Shown here: piece by piece, positions 25,790 through 34,572 of the stretch
How the letters are laid out: each line of letters begins with the position of its first letter
How positions within the stretch are numbered: the stretch's first letter is position 1
Assembly: GCA_903929885.1 (NCBI GenBank)
Contig: CAIYWI010000019.1
Span: forward strand, 1 to 41,543
Length of the DNA stretch: 41,543 bases
From: an uncultured Phycisphaerales bacterium
GTDB lineage: Bacteria > Planctomycetota > Phycisphaerae > Phycisphaerales > UBA1924
Direction: 5' to 3'
Notes under the pieces: generated by a model
What the model was told of the DNA's origin: nothing
The model's database searches: none
What the model saw: the letters and a program-made list of their open reading frames with translations, nothing else
Program-made: the position numbers and the translations under genes

Positions 25790-25866
25790 GCAACCCGTTC
25801 AGGGTTGCGAAAGCGAATATACGCACAGGGTTACCCGGGCACGTCGTGAAACTGGGAAATTTCCAG
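25790..25866 (-). promoter_or_regulatory. Rrf2 gene promoter region with two palindromes
   Basis: The minus-strand -10 candidate is TATATT (25821-25816). Just downstream, in the leader, is a perfect 7-5-7 inverted repeat GCAACCC-GTTCA-GGGTTGC (25790-25808). Upstream is a near-perfect 15-bp palindrome CTGGGAAATTTCCAG (25852-25866). This is the most AT-rich stretch for some distance. The two palindromes flank the -10 and are natural candidates for autoregulation by the Rrf2 protein. Confidence 0.5.
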
Positions 25867-25893
25867 AGAAAACACGCGATTTGGCGTGTTTCA
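25866..25893 (-). terminator. Terminator-like hairpin at the end of the metal ATPase gene
   Basis: On the minus strand AAACACGC pairs with GCGTGTTT (25891-25870) around a 6-nt loop and runs into TTTTCTCT. The stem starts within the ATPase stop codon. The stem is short but the T-rich tail is right for an intrinsic terminator separating the ATPase from the Rrf2 gene. Confidence 0.6.
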
Positions 25894-27876
25894 ATTTCGA
25901 CGTTCGGGTGGCTTGAATCGCAGGAGCAGCAGCGAGTTGGCGACGACGATGAGCGTGCCTCCTTCGTGGGCGAGAACACCCAGCGAGAGGGGCACGTGCA
26001 TGCCGCTGCGTGATCCGACGAGCGTGAGAACGGCCATGGCGACGATGGCCGAGAGCGCGATGGCGAGGTTGGTGCGGATGGTGGCGCGGGTGGCGCGAGC
26101 GAGGCGGATGGCCCAGGGGATGGGGGCGATGGAGTCGGTGAGGAGCACGACGTCGGCGTTCTCCATGGCGGCGGCGGTACCGATGGTGCCGATGGCGAGG
26201 GAGACATCGGCGGCGGCGAGGGCGGGCGCGTCATTGACGCCGTCGCCGACGACGGCGACGCCGCGGGCATCGGCGGGACGGGAGGCGATGGACGTGCGGA
26301 TGGCGTCGGCGTGCGCGAGTTTGTCGGCGGGGAGGAGGTCGCCGTGGAAGGCGTCGAGGCGGACGTCGCGGGCGACGCGGGCGGCGGTGCTGCTGTTGTC
26401 GCCGGTGAGCATGACGACGGGCCTGACATCGATGGCGTGGAGTTGGTCGACGAGGTGATCGGTGCCGGGGCGGAGGGCATCGGCCATGACGATGATGGCG
26501 GCCTGCGTCAAAGGGCGATCATCTTGGGGTTGGGCGGCGACGAGCACGGCGACCTTGCCTTGCTCGTGCAGTTCGCTCAGGCGTGCGCGGGTGGCATCGC
26601 GGCGTTCGGCGGGGATGAGGGGTTCGACGAAGCGGAAGCTGCCGAGGCGAACGACGTGGTTGTTCCACGAGCCCTCGAGGCCCTTGGCGACGGTGTGGCC
26701 GATGTCGGTGACGGGTGCGGGGGCGATGGAGCGGGCGATGGCGCCCTCGCGGATGGCGACGGCGATGGGGTGGGTGGAATCGGCCTCGAGGGCTGCGGCG
26801 ACGGCGAGGAGGTCGTCGGCATGGTTGCTCTGGGGGGCGTGATCAAGGGGGATGACTTGTTCGAGGATGGGGCGGCCGAAGGTGAGTGTGCCGGTCTTGT
26901 CGAGGCACATCGCGCCGGTGCGGGCGAGGCGTTCGAGGCAGTCGCCGCTCTTGAAGAGCACGCCGCCGCGGGCGGCGCGGGCGATGCCCGAGAGGGTGGC
27001 GGTGGGCGTGGAGATGATGAGGGCGCAGGGGGAGCCGACGATGAGGAGGGTGATGGCGGTGTAGAGCGCGCCGGGCTCGGTCTCGGTGCCGATGGCGGGG
27101 ACGCCGAAGAAGAGCCACCAGACGAGGAAGACGGCGATGCTGACGGCCATGACCCCCAGGGAGTAGGGTTGGCTGAGGCGGTCGATGGTTCGCTGGACAT
27201 CCTGTCGGCCCTCGCGGGCGTGGATGACCATGTCGAGGATCTTCTGGACGCTCGATTCGCGGGCGGGTCGGAGGACGACGGCCTCGACGACATCGTCGGC
27301 ATTGATGGTGCCGGCGAAGAGGTCGTCGCCCGGGACGACGTGCCGTGGCATGGATTCGCCGGTGATGGCGGACTGGTCGAAGGACGTTTCGCCGAGGACC
27401 ACGCGGGCGTCGGCGGGAACGCGTTCGCCGGCGCGGATCTTGACGCGTTCGCCGACGAGCAGGCTGGTGGCGTCGGCGTGGACCCAGGCGTTGTCGCGGA
27501 GGACGAGGGCGTCGGAGGGGAGGAGCTTGGAGAGAGCGGTGATCTCGCGCTGGGTGCGGGCGTGGGCGAGTTCCTCGAGCGCGCCCGAGAGGACGAAGAG
27601 GAAGAGCAGCAGCGCGCCTTCCTCGGCGTGGCCGATGTACGCGGCGAGCCCAGCGCCCACGACCATCAGCACGTCGATGTCGAAGGTGCGGGCCTTGAGG
27701 GCGTCGAGCGCGGCCTTGCCCCCGTAGAGCATGCCGACGGCGAGACTGGCCCAGGCGAGCCAGTCGCCCCAGGGTTGATCGAGCAGCGTGGAGCCGACGA
27801 AGGCGCCCAGCAGGAGCGCGCCGGCGAGGATCGCGGCGCGGAGTTGCATGGTGGCGGAGAAGAGGGTGGTTGGCAC
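25891..27876 (-). CDS. P1B-type heavy-metal-transporting ATPase (SPC motif)
   Basis: A metal-exporting P-type ATPase of 661 aa. Present are the actuator TGES (AITGESMPR), the phosphorylation site DKTGTLTFG, HP locus STHPIAVAI, VGDGVNDAPAL, and the membrane metal site GSPCALI. The last membrane helix has HEGGTLIVVANSLLLL. SPC in helix 4, with HEGGT in helix 6 and no N-terminal metal-binding domain, points to the P1B-4 group, which moves Co, Fe, Zn or Cd; I cannot choose between them. I used GTG 27876 because TACACT (27891-27886) lies 9 nt upstream; ATG 27849 is the alternative. Neither has a Shine-Dalgarno. It lies between a haem-binding lipoprotein and an Rrf2 regulator, consistent with iron or transition-metal control. 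Confidence 0.92.
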   Translation of the reverse strand: MPTTLFSATMQLRAAILAGALLLGAFVGSTLLDQPWGDWLAWASLAVGMLYGGKAALDALKARTFDIDVLMVVGAGLAAYIGHAEEGALLLFLFVLSGALEELAHARTQREITALSKLLPSDALVLRDNAWVHADATSLLVGERVKIRAGERVPADARVVLGETSFDQSAITGESMPRHVVPGDDLFAGTINADDVVEAVVLRPARESSVQKILDMVIHAREGRQDVQRTIDRLSQPYSLGVMAVSIAVFLVWWLFFGVPAIGTETEPGALYTAITLLIVGSPCALIISTPTATLSGIARAARGGVLFKSGDCLERLARTGAMCLDKTGTLTFGRPILEQVIPLDHAPQSNHADDLLAVAAALEADSTHPIAVAIREGAIARSIAPAPVTDIGHTVAKGLEGSWNNHVVRLGSFRFVEPLIPAERRDATRARLSELHEQGKVAVLVAAQPQDDRPLTQAAIIVMADALRPGTDHLVDQLHAIDVRPVVMLTGDNSSTAARVARDVRLDAFHGDLLPADKLAHADAIRTSIASRPADARGVAVVGDGVNDAPALAAADVSLAIGTIGTAAAMENADVVLLTDSIAPIPWAIRLARATRATIRTNLAIALSAIVAMAVLTLVGSRSGMHVPLSLGVLAHEGGTLIVVANSLLLLRFKPPERRN

Positions 27877-27885
27877 CGCACGGCA

Positions 27886-27891
27886 AGTGTA
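27886..27891 (-). promoter_or_regulatory. -10-like element of the metal ATPase gene
   Basis: TACACT on the minus strand ends 9 nt before the GTG at 27876. No clear -35 is present. The rest of the 231-bp gap up to the SOUL gene (27877-28107) has no gene I can support. Confidence 0.35.
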
Positions 27892-28107
27892 GAGGGGAGG
27901 CGACTTGCCGCGGCCGCTGAGGGTGGGCCGGTCGCCGCCGCGGGATGCCCAGTCCATGAAGGCACGGCCGGGGAATGGCGGACGAAGCTGCGCGACGTTC
28001 GTTGCGCGGGCTCGGCGTTGTCGTGAAAGGTGTGCCGCTTGTGCGTCGCCGCGGTTTGCGTGGCCGGCGCGAGTCGGCTCGAGGTCGCCTCACGCCCAGG
28101 CGATCTG

Positions 28108-28920
28108 TCAGTTCACGCGTTCAACGGGGATCTGGAACTCGCTCCACTGGCGGGCCGGCACCACGTCGGGGCCGTTGTAGTAGAGCGAGCGGGCGGGGCC
28201 CGCGGCACGCCACTGGGGGTTGGCCTCGAGCCAGGCGCGGAGCGTGGCGAGGTTGGCGAAGTCGCGCGAGGCCATGTACGGGCCCATCATGCCGATCGAC
28301 AGGACGGTGAGGGGGGCTGCATCGGTGATCTGCACCTTGCCGTCGGTGCCGGTGGGGCCAAGATCGGTCGTGCGGTAGAGGAACGACATCGTCCACTCGT
28401 TGGAGGCCTCGGCGGTTGCCGCCTTGGGATCCGAGTCGATCTTCACGCGCGGATAGTCCATCTCCACCGGCGAGGTCATCTCGATGTCGTTCTTGCTGAT
28501 GTGGTTGAAGAGGGGCCAGAAGGCGAGGTTGCGGCCTTGTTGCGAGTTGACGCCCTTGTCGGCTTCCATGCGCATCTCGGCGCGACGGACGGTGGGGTAG
28601 CGCTTGAGTTCGATGGCGCCGGGGGGTGTGGGGGCGGGGTAGCCCTGCGGGAGGGGCGTGGTGATGGAGCACTTCTTCCAGTAGAAGGAACCGTCGCGCT
28701 CTTCGGGGAGGGCGAAGAGGTCGCCCCCGACGCGCCAGGTGGTCCAGGTGTCGGGCATGGCGGCGGCGGTGCGGGCGGCGCGGACGGCCTCGTCGAGGGC
28801 CGAGGCCTGGCCGGGCGTGTGGCCCGAGAGCGTGCCGGGGTTGGCGTCCTGCCGCGGGGTGGAGCAGGCGGAGGCGGCGACGAGGGCGGCGAACATGACG
28901 AGGGCGAGGGGGCGGTTCAT
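28108..28920 (-). CDS. SOUL-family haem-binding lipoprotein
   Basis: A 270-aa exported protein. The signal peptide MNRPLALVMFAALVAASAC ends in a lipobox (ASAC, Cys19), so it is probably a lipoprotein. Residues ~100-270 follow the SOUL/HEBP fold: IELKRYPTVRRAEMRM, FWPLFNHISKNDIEMTSPVEMDYP (family 'F..L..YI.GxN...iaMTsPV'), SFLYRT, and the C-terminal LEANPQWRAAGPARSLYYNGPDV (family 'gy...g.p.ya.Y..p'). SOUL proteins bind haem or related tetrapyrroles; the residues involved vary and none is certain here. ATG 28920 has AAGGAA upstream. It lies 5' of the metal ATPase gene on the same strand, so a role near iron or haem handling is plausible. Confidence 0.88.
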   Translation of the reverse strand: MNRPLALVMFAALVAASACSTPRQDANPGTLSGHTPGQASALDEAVRAARTAAAMPDTWTTWRVGGDLFALPEERDGSFYWKKCSITTPLPQGYPAPTPPGAIELKRYPTVRRAEMRMEADKGVNSQQGRNLAFWPLFNHISKNDIEMTSPVEMDYPRVKIDSDPKAATAEASNEWTMSFLYRTTDLGPTGTDGKVQITDAAPLTVLSIGMMGPYMASRDFANLATLRAWLEANPQWRAAGPARSLYYNGPDVVPARQWSEFQIPVERVN

Positions 28921-29089
28921 GGGGGTTCCTTCTGGATGAGGCCGGATGCTTTCGTCGGCGAGGGCGGGTTGGTTTTTGGACCTGAAACGGTTACACCCCC
29001 TGAATGGTGGTCTTTCGGGCGGGCGAGGCGGAGTATCTTTCGGGCCCGCGGCGAGGTGATGCTGCGGCACAAGAAAGGCGGTTGAGGGC

Positions 29090-30370
29090 ATGGGTCAGCT
29101 TGACGTGGTGCGTGGCAAGGCGGCGATCGGTCAGTCGGGCGGGCCGACGGCGGTGATCAATCAGTCGCTGGTGGGCGTGGTCGAGGGCCTTCGGATGGGG
29201 CTGTGCGCGTCGGGGCACGTGACGAAGGTGCTGGGCATGCGTCACGGCGTGCGGGGGCTGGTGAAGGACGACTTCGTCGACCTGACGGACATGCATCAGG
29301 ACCGGCTCGATGCGTTGGCGTTGACGCCTTCGGCGGGGCTTGGGAGCACGCGCGACAAGCCGGACGCGGCGTACTGCGAGCGGATCCTGGAGGGGTGTCG
29401 TCGCAACGACATTCGGTATTACTTCTACGTGGGCGGCAACGACAGTTCGGACACGTGCCGCATCGTGAGCGAGATGGCGCAGGCGACCGGCTACGACCTT
29501 CGGTGCTTCCACGTTCCCAAGACGGTGGACAACGACCTGAAGGAGAACGACCACACGCCGGGGTTCCCGAGCGCGGCGCGGTTCGTGGCGATGGCGTGCA
29601 TGGCCGACTTCATGGACAACATCTCGCTGCCGGGGATCAAGATCAACGTGGTGATGGGTCGTCACGCGGGGTTCCTGACGGCGGCGAGCGCGTTGGCGAG
29701 GCGTCGCGACCGGGCCTTCGACGAGGCGCCTTCGGCGAGCACGGACGGGCCGCAGCTGATCTACTGCCCGGAGGTTCCCTTCGACATGGATCGCTTCGTG
29801 GCCGACGTGGACGCGATCTACCGGGTGAAGGGGCGGTGCCACATCGTGGTGAGCGAGGGCATCTCCGACGCGCAGGGCAAGCCCATCGGCGCCACGCTCA
29901 TCAAGAACGCCCAGGTGGATGCGCACGGCAACGTGCAGTTGTCGGGGTCGGGCGCGCTTGGCGACCAGCTGGGCGACTTCCTCAAGGAGAAGTTGACGCC
30001 GGCGGGGGGCAAGCCGCCCCGGGTGCGGGCCGACACGTTCGGGTACGTGCAGCGGTGCTGGCCCGATTCGAGCGTGATTGATCGCATCGAGGCGCGTCGA
30101 TCGGGTCGGTTCGCGGCGCAGTTGGCGTTGCAGGGTCATCGCGACGGCTCGGTGGCGATCAAGCGGACGGGGTCGGGTTCGGCGGCGTGGCTGGGCGACA
30201 AGGGCGAGGCGTACGCGAGCGAGTACGCGCGGGTGGAGTTGTCGGCCATCGCGGCCAAGACCAGGCACATGCCGCCGGAGTTCCTGCACGGCCACAACAA
30301 CGTGAGCCGCCGGTTCGTGGAGTACTGCCTGCCGCTGGTGGGCGAGTTGCCGGGCTTCGAGCGGCTGTAA
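29090..30370 (+). CDS. pfp: 6-phosphofructokinase, probably pyrophosphate-dependent
   Basis: This enzyme interconverts fructose 6-phosphate and fructose 1,6-bisphosphate. The 426-aa product has the N-terminal IGQSGGPTAVINQSL loop, YVGGNDSSDT, the catalytic PKTVDNDLKENDHTPGFPSA block, and NVVMGRHAGFLTA. ATP-dependent enzymes read GGDG and PGTIDND. Here GGND and the Lys in PKTVDND indicate phosphoryl donor PPi, which would make the step reversible and save ATP in glycolysis. Length fits PPi-type enzymes. ATG 29090 is preceded by TTGAGGGC, a weak Shine-Dalgarno, and TATCTT at 29034-29039 could be the -10. It is divergent from the SOUL gene across a 169-bp gap. Confidence 0.9.
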   Translation: MGQLDVVRGKAAIGQSGGPTAVINQSLVGVVEGLRMGLCASGHVTKVLGMRHGVRGLVKDDFVDLTDMHQDRLDALALTPSAGLGSTRDKPDAAYCERILEGCRRNDIRYYFYVGGNDSSDTCRIVSEMAQATGYDLRCFHVPKTVDNDLKENDHTPGFPSAARFVAMACMADFMDNISLPGIKINVVMGRHAGFLTAASALARRRDRAFDEAPSASTDGPQLIYCPEVPFDMDRFVADVDAIYRVKGRCHIVVSEGISDAQGKPIGATLIKNAQVDAHGNVQLSGSGALGDQLGDFLKEKLTPAGGKPPRVRADTFGYVQRCWPDSSVIDRIEARRSGRFAAQLALQGHRDGSVAIKRTGSGSAAWLGDKGEAYASEYARVELSAIAAKTRHMPPEFLHGHNNVSRRFVEYCLPLVGELPGFERL

Positions 30371-30417
30371 GCGACGCAGATCAAGCGCGGATGGGCCGCC
30401 GCGGTCGAGCTGCGCGC

Positions 30418-30441
30418 ACGACGAATCGCGGGATTCGTCGT
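30418..30441 (+). terminator. Perfect hairpin downstream of pfp
   Basis: ACGACGAATC-GCGG-GATTCGTCGT is a perfect 10-bp stem 48 bp after the pfp stop. No T-run follows (CGCATGCC), so it may be an mRNA 3'-end stabiliser or a Rho-assisted terminator rather than a classic intrinsic one. Confidence 0.5.
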
Positions 30442-30564
30442 CGCATGCCGGACATCGCGGACGGCTGCATCCGGCGCCCGAGGGGCGAAATCGATTCTTT
30501 GTGGCAACCGGGGTCGCGGCTTGGCCGTATGTGGGGCGTCGGTCGTGGGTGCTCGTTCTGCCTG

Positions 30565-30597
30565 ATCGATCCGATTTCTCGGATCGATTTCGTTTTT
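30565..30597 (+). terminator. Intrinsic-terminator-like hairpin directly before a start codon
   Basis: ATCGATCCGA-TTTC-TCGGATCGAT is a perfect 10-bp stem followed by TTCGTTTTT (30589-30597). The next gene's Shine-Dalgarno (AGGAG, 30602-30606) begins 5 nt later and its ATG is at 30613. Only 15 nt separate the T-run from the ATG, too little for a promoter. Any mRNA for the downstream gene must therefore cross this element. It is either the pfp terminator with read-through, or an attenuator in a ~200-nt leader. Confidence 0.7.
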
Positions 30598-30612
30598 GCA
30601 CAGGAGCATGGC

Positions 30613-33600
30613 ATGCGTAGAGGCACCTTCATGGGAATGCGTCTTGCGTCGGGTTCTCGGGCCGCGGCGGTTGCGGCCTTGTGTTCCTGGGCCGGCGTCG
30701 CGGCGGGATCGGACTTGATTCGTCCGGTGGCGGCGACGGCGCAAAGCGAGTATTACTACGAGCTGATGGACGATCGTCGCGCGATCCGTGCGATCGACGG
30801 CAGCGGCATGTTGGGTGGCGGCGAGGTGACGATGACGTCGACCTGCGGCACCAGTCCGAGCCCGTCGATGTGGATGAGCAACGGGACTTCGAGCACGTGG
30901 ATCACCTTTGATCTGGGCTCGGTGCGGACCGTGGCGGGGCTGCGGCTTTGGAACTACAACGAGGGAGGCCAGTGCGGGAACGGCGGCGCTGCCGGGCGCG
31001 GCATTCGCACGTGCGGGGTGTATCGCGGGTCGTCGATGCTGCCTGCCGGCACGTCCTACGAGCTCGCGGGTCCGCGGTGGGGAACGCTCGTCAAGGAGAT
31101 GACGTTCGATCGCGCTTCGGGGAATCCGAGGCAGGCCGGCCAGACGCATCTCTTCGACGCGCCGGTCACGACGCGGTACTTGCAGTTGTACGTGAGGTCG
31201 AACTTCGGCGAGTGCGATGATCACACGGGGATTGCCGAAATCAGGTTCATCGACGTGGCGACGCTTCTGGGCCTGGGCGGCAACGTCGCGGGGAGCACGG
31301 CGGAGATCGGACCGACCGACGGGAACGTCACGGCGGTGCGATGGACGGTGCCTCATGGCACCGATCTGGCGTCGCTGGCGCCGACCTACGAGGTGTCGTC
31401 GGGTGTGGGGCATCCCGCGTCAGGAGCGCGTCCATCGCCGGGATTCGACGCAGGGCCGGTGACGTACACGATCACATCGGCCGGCAGGACGAGTGCGTAC
31501 GTGGTGACGGCGGTCGAAGCCGCGCCGCCGCCGCCGCCGCGGGATCCGCCGACGCAGGTCTTCGTGGTCAGGACGTCGCGGACGGGGCTGGAGGCGGGCG
31601 ATTATTCGTATCTCGCGTTGATTCCGGCGTCGGCTCGCATCAACAACGGCGTGCCGGCGGTCGTGACGGTGGAGCGGGAGGCCGACGCGTCGGGGCACGT
31701 GTATCTGCGAGACTACCTGCGCCGTCTGCGGCCGTCGCTGGTGAACACGCTGAACTTCGCGGCAAGCGACCTGCAGCACCCGACGGCGCGGCTCGACGCC
31801 TCGGGGCCGCTGGAGTTGTCGGTGGCGATGGCTCGCGCGAACTGGCCGGAGGCGGGGACGGTGGTGTTGGTGAGCGACGCGGTCGACGCCGCGAACTATC
31901 CGAACGTGCTGCAGGCATCGGCCTTGGCGTCGAGGCTGGGCTCGCCGTTGCTGTATCACAACGCCGACCCGGCGAAGGAGGCGTTGGTGCGGGGCACCAT
32001 CGCGGATCTTGGCGCCACTGAAGTCGTGTACGTGAACGCGGCGGGCACCCGTCCGCTCATGTCGACGCGCGTGGTGACGGGGCCGGCGTCGGTGGCGGGC
32101 TATCTGGCGAGCCGAAACATCGCGACCGAGTACCTCGCGGCGACGAACCCCAAGGATCTCGCGTTGGACACGGGCTCGAAGCTATCGCTGACGGCGGCGC
32201 ACGTGGCGGCCAGGCGAGGCGGCATCGTGGTGCCTGTCGCGGGCTATGAGCCCAGGCCCACGCCGACGGAACTCTTCGCGTATTCAGGGGCCCCGATCAT
32301 CCGCGAGGAGTTGAGGGGGTTGTACGCGAGCATCGGGCGATATCCGACCTTCCTGGCCTTGGTCGGCAATGCGCGGAGCATGCCGATGAGCTACAGCGTG
32401 CCCAACGAGAACGATGGCCAGTTCTGGCAACCGCCGACGGACTTCGACTACGCGAACGTCGATTCGGATCCGTTCGCCGACCTTGCGGTCGGGCGGATCA
32501 TGGCGTACAACCTCCACGATGCCACGCTGTTGACGGCCCGCATCTCGACGTACGAGCGGCTGCTCGACGGCACGTGGGATCGGACCTTGGCGGGCGTGGG
32601 GGCGGATTGGGACGCTTCAGCACAGGCCGCGCAGGCGTCCAACTACGGCTTCGATCACGTCGACCTGACCGGCGTCGACCTGGGCGGGAGCGATCAGGCG
32701 ATCGAGGCGGGCATCATCAACAACAACTATCACAGCGCGGCGGTCACGCTCGGGGGTTCGATCGGCGTGGGTTCGACGAACATCCTCGCGCCGGCGCTGG
32801 TGCTTTCGTCCGGGTGCGCGGTGGGAGCCATCGACTTCGAGATGCTGGACAACGATGGGGTTCGCGCGTCCTATCGCGGCACGCCGGCGATCGTCATCAA
32901 CGATCTCTTCAAGCTCGGGGCGGTGGGCATCTTGGCCTCCACGCGTTCGGACACGGGTGCGGGCGCCATGACGGTCTCGAAGATGCTCAACGCCTTGCTG
33001 GCGGGCAAGTCCCTCGGTCAGAGTTGGATGGACGGAGTGTCGGTGTGGGTGCACGACAGCGATCCGATGCGGATATCGATGTACTTCGGTGATCCTGCGT
33101 TGAGGCTGCACGTCCCGTCGGCACCGGTCGTGGCGCCAGCGTCGCATGTGCTGGAGGGCGACGAGTGCGGGGGCGTGGTGCGGGTGAGCGTTCCCCAGAC
33201 GCTGCTGACGCCGCAGATGGACCCGGGCATGTGCGACCACTGGGGGCTGCGTTCGCCCACTTATTGGGGCGTGAAGGCGGGTCTTCACGGCATGGACGTG
33301 GATGCGCGCTATCAGGTCCGGTGCACGGTTCCCGCGTCGGTTCGGAGCGTCGAGAACGTCGAGGAGTGGCCCATCGTTCGTTCGTGGGTGTGGGGCGACA
33401 TTCGGCTGGGGTTGGCGGGTCAGCCGGTGATGGACGTGTTGCGGGACGGGACGAGGCAGGTGGTCTTCGACGTTCGCGCCAACGTGATGGACTGGGCGGG
33501 CGTCGGCGGCGGGGCGGTGCCGCTGGCATCGACGACGTCGCTCTCGTTGCGGCTCGTCTACGGGACGGGCAAGGAGATCACGTCGTTTCGGGGCAGTCTG

Positions 33601-34557
33601 TCGGGAGGGGTCGCGACGTTGACGGGCGGGGCGTGCTCGGAGGGAGTGATCACGCTGCATGTGCCGCCGCAAACGACCGATGCGCAGATCGCGGCGATTC
33701 GGACGACGCACACGCTCGATGACGGGGCGACGTGCAACCAGCCCAACGGGGCGATTCCGACGCCGCCACTGAGCGTCGAGCGACCGGTGGAGTACGTGGT
33801 GAGGTCGGGAGATCCGACGGATGGGACGGCGCGGGTCTATTCGGTGAGGGTGACGAGGCAGGCGGGGCCGTTCGGGTATGCGAGTTGGACGGGCGACGCG
33901 GATTCGGGGATCTCGAGCGACGTGCCGCACGTGGCTTCGGTGAACTTCGCCGGACCGGCGGTGACGGTGAACGGGGTGCCGTTCGCCGCCTCGGCGACCT
34001 CGGGGCCGAACCACGCGATTCTCGGCGGGGTGGCGGAGGCGGACGGCGGAGCGTGGGTGAGCGGTCGGAGCCAGACGTTGGCGGCGGGATTCATCTACGG
34101 CGGCGTGCCGCGAGTGGTGCAGTTGACGGGTCTGGAGCCCGGCGCGACGTACGAAACGACGCTGTTCAGTTACGGGTGGGAGTCGACGGGTCGTCCGATC
34201 GCGATGGAATCCGGGGGCGTGAGTTGCGTCATCGATCAGGACGCGTACGGCGCGGGGCGGGGCATTCGTTTCATGCACCGGTTCATGGCCGACGAGAGCG
34301 GTCGTCGCGTGATTTCGCTGTCACCGGCGCCGGGGTTCGACGGGACGTTCCACCTGTGCGCGATGACGACGGCGATGATCGCGCCCAGGTGCCCGGCCGA
34401 CTTCAACCGGGACGGGGGCATCGACGGCGAGGACGTGGCGGCGTTCTTCGCGGCCTTCGAGTCGGGCGAGGCGACGGCGGACGTCAACGCCGACGGCGGC
34501 GTGGACGGGAGCGATATCGAGTCGTTCATGGTGCCGTGGCAGGCGGGCGGCTGCTGA
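30613..34557 (+). CDS. Secreted gingipain-like (peptidase C25) multidomain protein with discoidin-type and EF-hand tail
   Basis: A 1314-aa exported protein starting at ATG 30613 (AGGAG upstream), with a signal peptide (GSRAAAVAALCSWAGVAAG). Domains in order: F5/8-type C-like sandwich, ~45-212 (STWITFDLGSVRTVAGLRLWN); a beta domain and proline-rich linker to ~313; a cell-wall-binding-2-like stretch ~416-490 (VVLVSDAVDAANYPNVLQAS); a C25-like domain ~575-835 with SDPFADLAVGRIM, candidate His707 (NNNYHSAAV) and Cys735 (LSSGCAVGAIDF); several beta domains; and a two-loop EF-hand tail from 1260 (PADFNRDGGIDGEDV, ADVNADGGVDGSDI) ending Gly-Gly-Cys. The dyad spacing (28) is near gingipain's, but His lacks the usual GHG context, so proteolysis is inferred. 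The tail resembles the dockerin-like ends of many planctomycete secreted proteins. Confidence 0.75.
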   Translation: MRRGTFMGMRLASGSRAAAVAALCSWAGVAAGSDLIRPVAATAQSEYYYELMDDRRAIRAIDGSGMLGGGEVTMTSTCGTSPSPSMWMSNGTSSTWITFDLGSVRTVAGLRLWNYNEGGQCGNGGAAGRGIRTCGVYRGSSMLPAGTSYELAGPRWGTLVKEMTFDRASGNPRQAGQTHLFDAPVTTRYLQLYVRSNFGECDDHTGIAEIRFIDVATLLGLGGNVAGSTAEIGPTDGNVTAVRWTVPHGTDLASLAPTYEVSSGVGHPASGARPSPGFDAGPVTYTITSAGRTSAYVVTAVEAAPPPPPRDPPTQVFVVRTSRTGLEAGDYSYLALIPASARINNGVPAVVTVEREADASGHVYLRDYLRRLRPSLVNTLNFAASDLQHPTARLDASGPLELSVAMARANWPEAGTVVLVSDAVDAANYPNVLQASALASRLGSPLLYHNADPAKEALVRGTIADLGATEVVYVNAAGTRPLMSTRVVTGPASVAGYLASRNIATEYLAATNPKDLALDTGSKLSLTAAHVAARRGGIVVPVAGYEPRPTPTELFAYSGAPIIREELRGLYASIGRYPTFLALVGNARSMPMSYSVPNENDGQFWQPPTDFDYANVDSDPFADLAVGRIMAYNLHDATLLTARISTYERLLDGTWDRTLAGVGADWDASAQAAQASNYGFDHVDLTGVDLGGSDQAIEAGIINNNYHSAAVTLGGSIGVGSTNILAPALVLSSGCAVGAIDFEMLDNDGVRASYRGTPAIVINDLFKLGAVGILASTRSDTGAGAMTVSKMLNALLAGKSLGQSWMDGVSVWVHDSDPMRISMYFGDPALRLHVPSAPVVAPASHVLEGDECGGVVRVSVPQTLLTPQMDPGMCDHWGLRSPTYWGVKAGLHGMDVDARYQVRCTVPASVRSVENVEEWPIVRSWVWGDIRLGLAGQPVMDVLRDGTRQVVFDVRANVMDWAGVGGGAVPLASTTSLSLRLVYGTGKEITSFRGSLSGGVATLTGGACSEGVITLHVPPQTTDAQIAAIRTTHTLDDGATCNQPNGAIPTPPLSVERPVEYVVRSGDPTDGTARVYSVRVTRQAGPFGYASWTGDADSGISSDVPHVASVNFAGPAVTVNGVPFAASATSGPNHAILGGVAEADGGAWVSGRSQTLAAGFIYGGVPRVVQLTGLEPGATYETTLFSYGWESTGRPIAMESGGVSCVIDQDAYGAGRGIRFMHRFMADESGRRVISLSPAPGFDGTFHLCAMTTAMIAPRCPADFNRDGGIDGEDVAAFFAAFESGEATADVNADGGVDGSDIESFMVPWQAGGC

Positions 34558-34572
34558 CGGCGGGCGCGGGCC

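Noticed and set aside
30442..30564. A c-di-GMP riboswitch in the leader of the gingipain-like gene (GGCAACC and nearby G-rich stems)
   Set aside because: The arrangement of conserved loop bases does not match the class, so only the terminator-like hairpin is reported.
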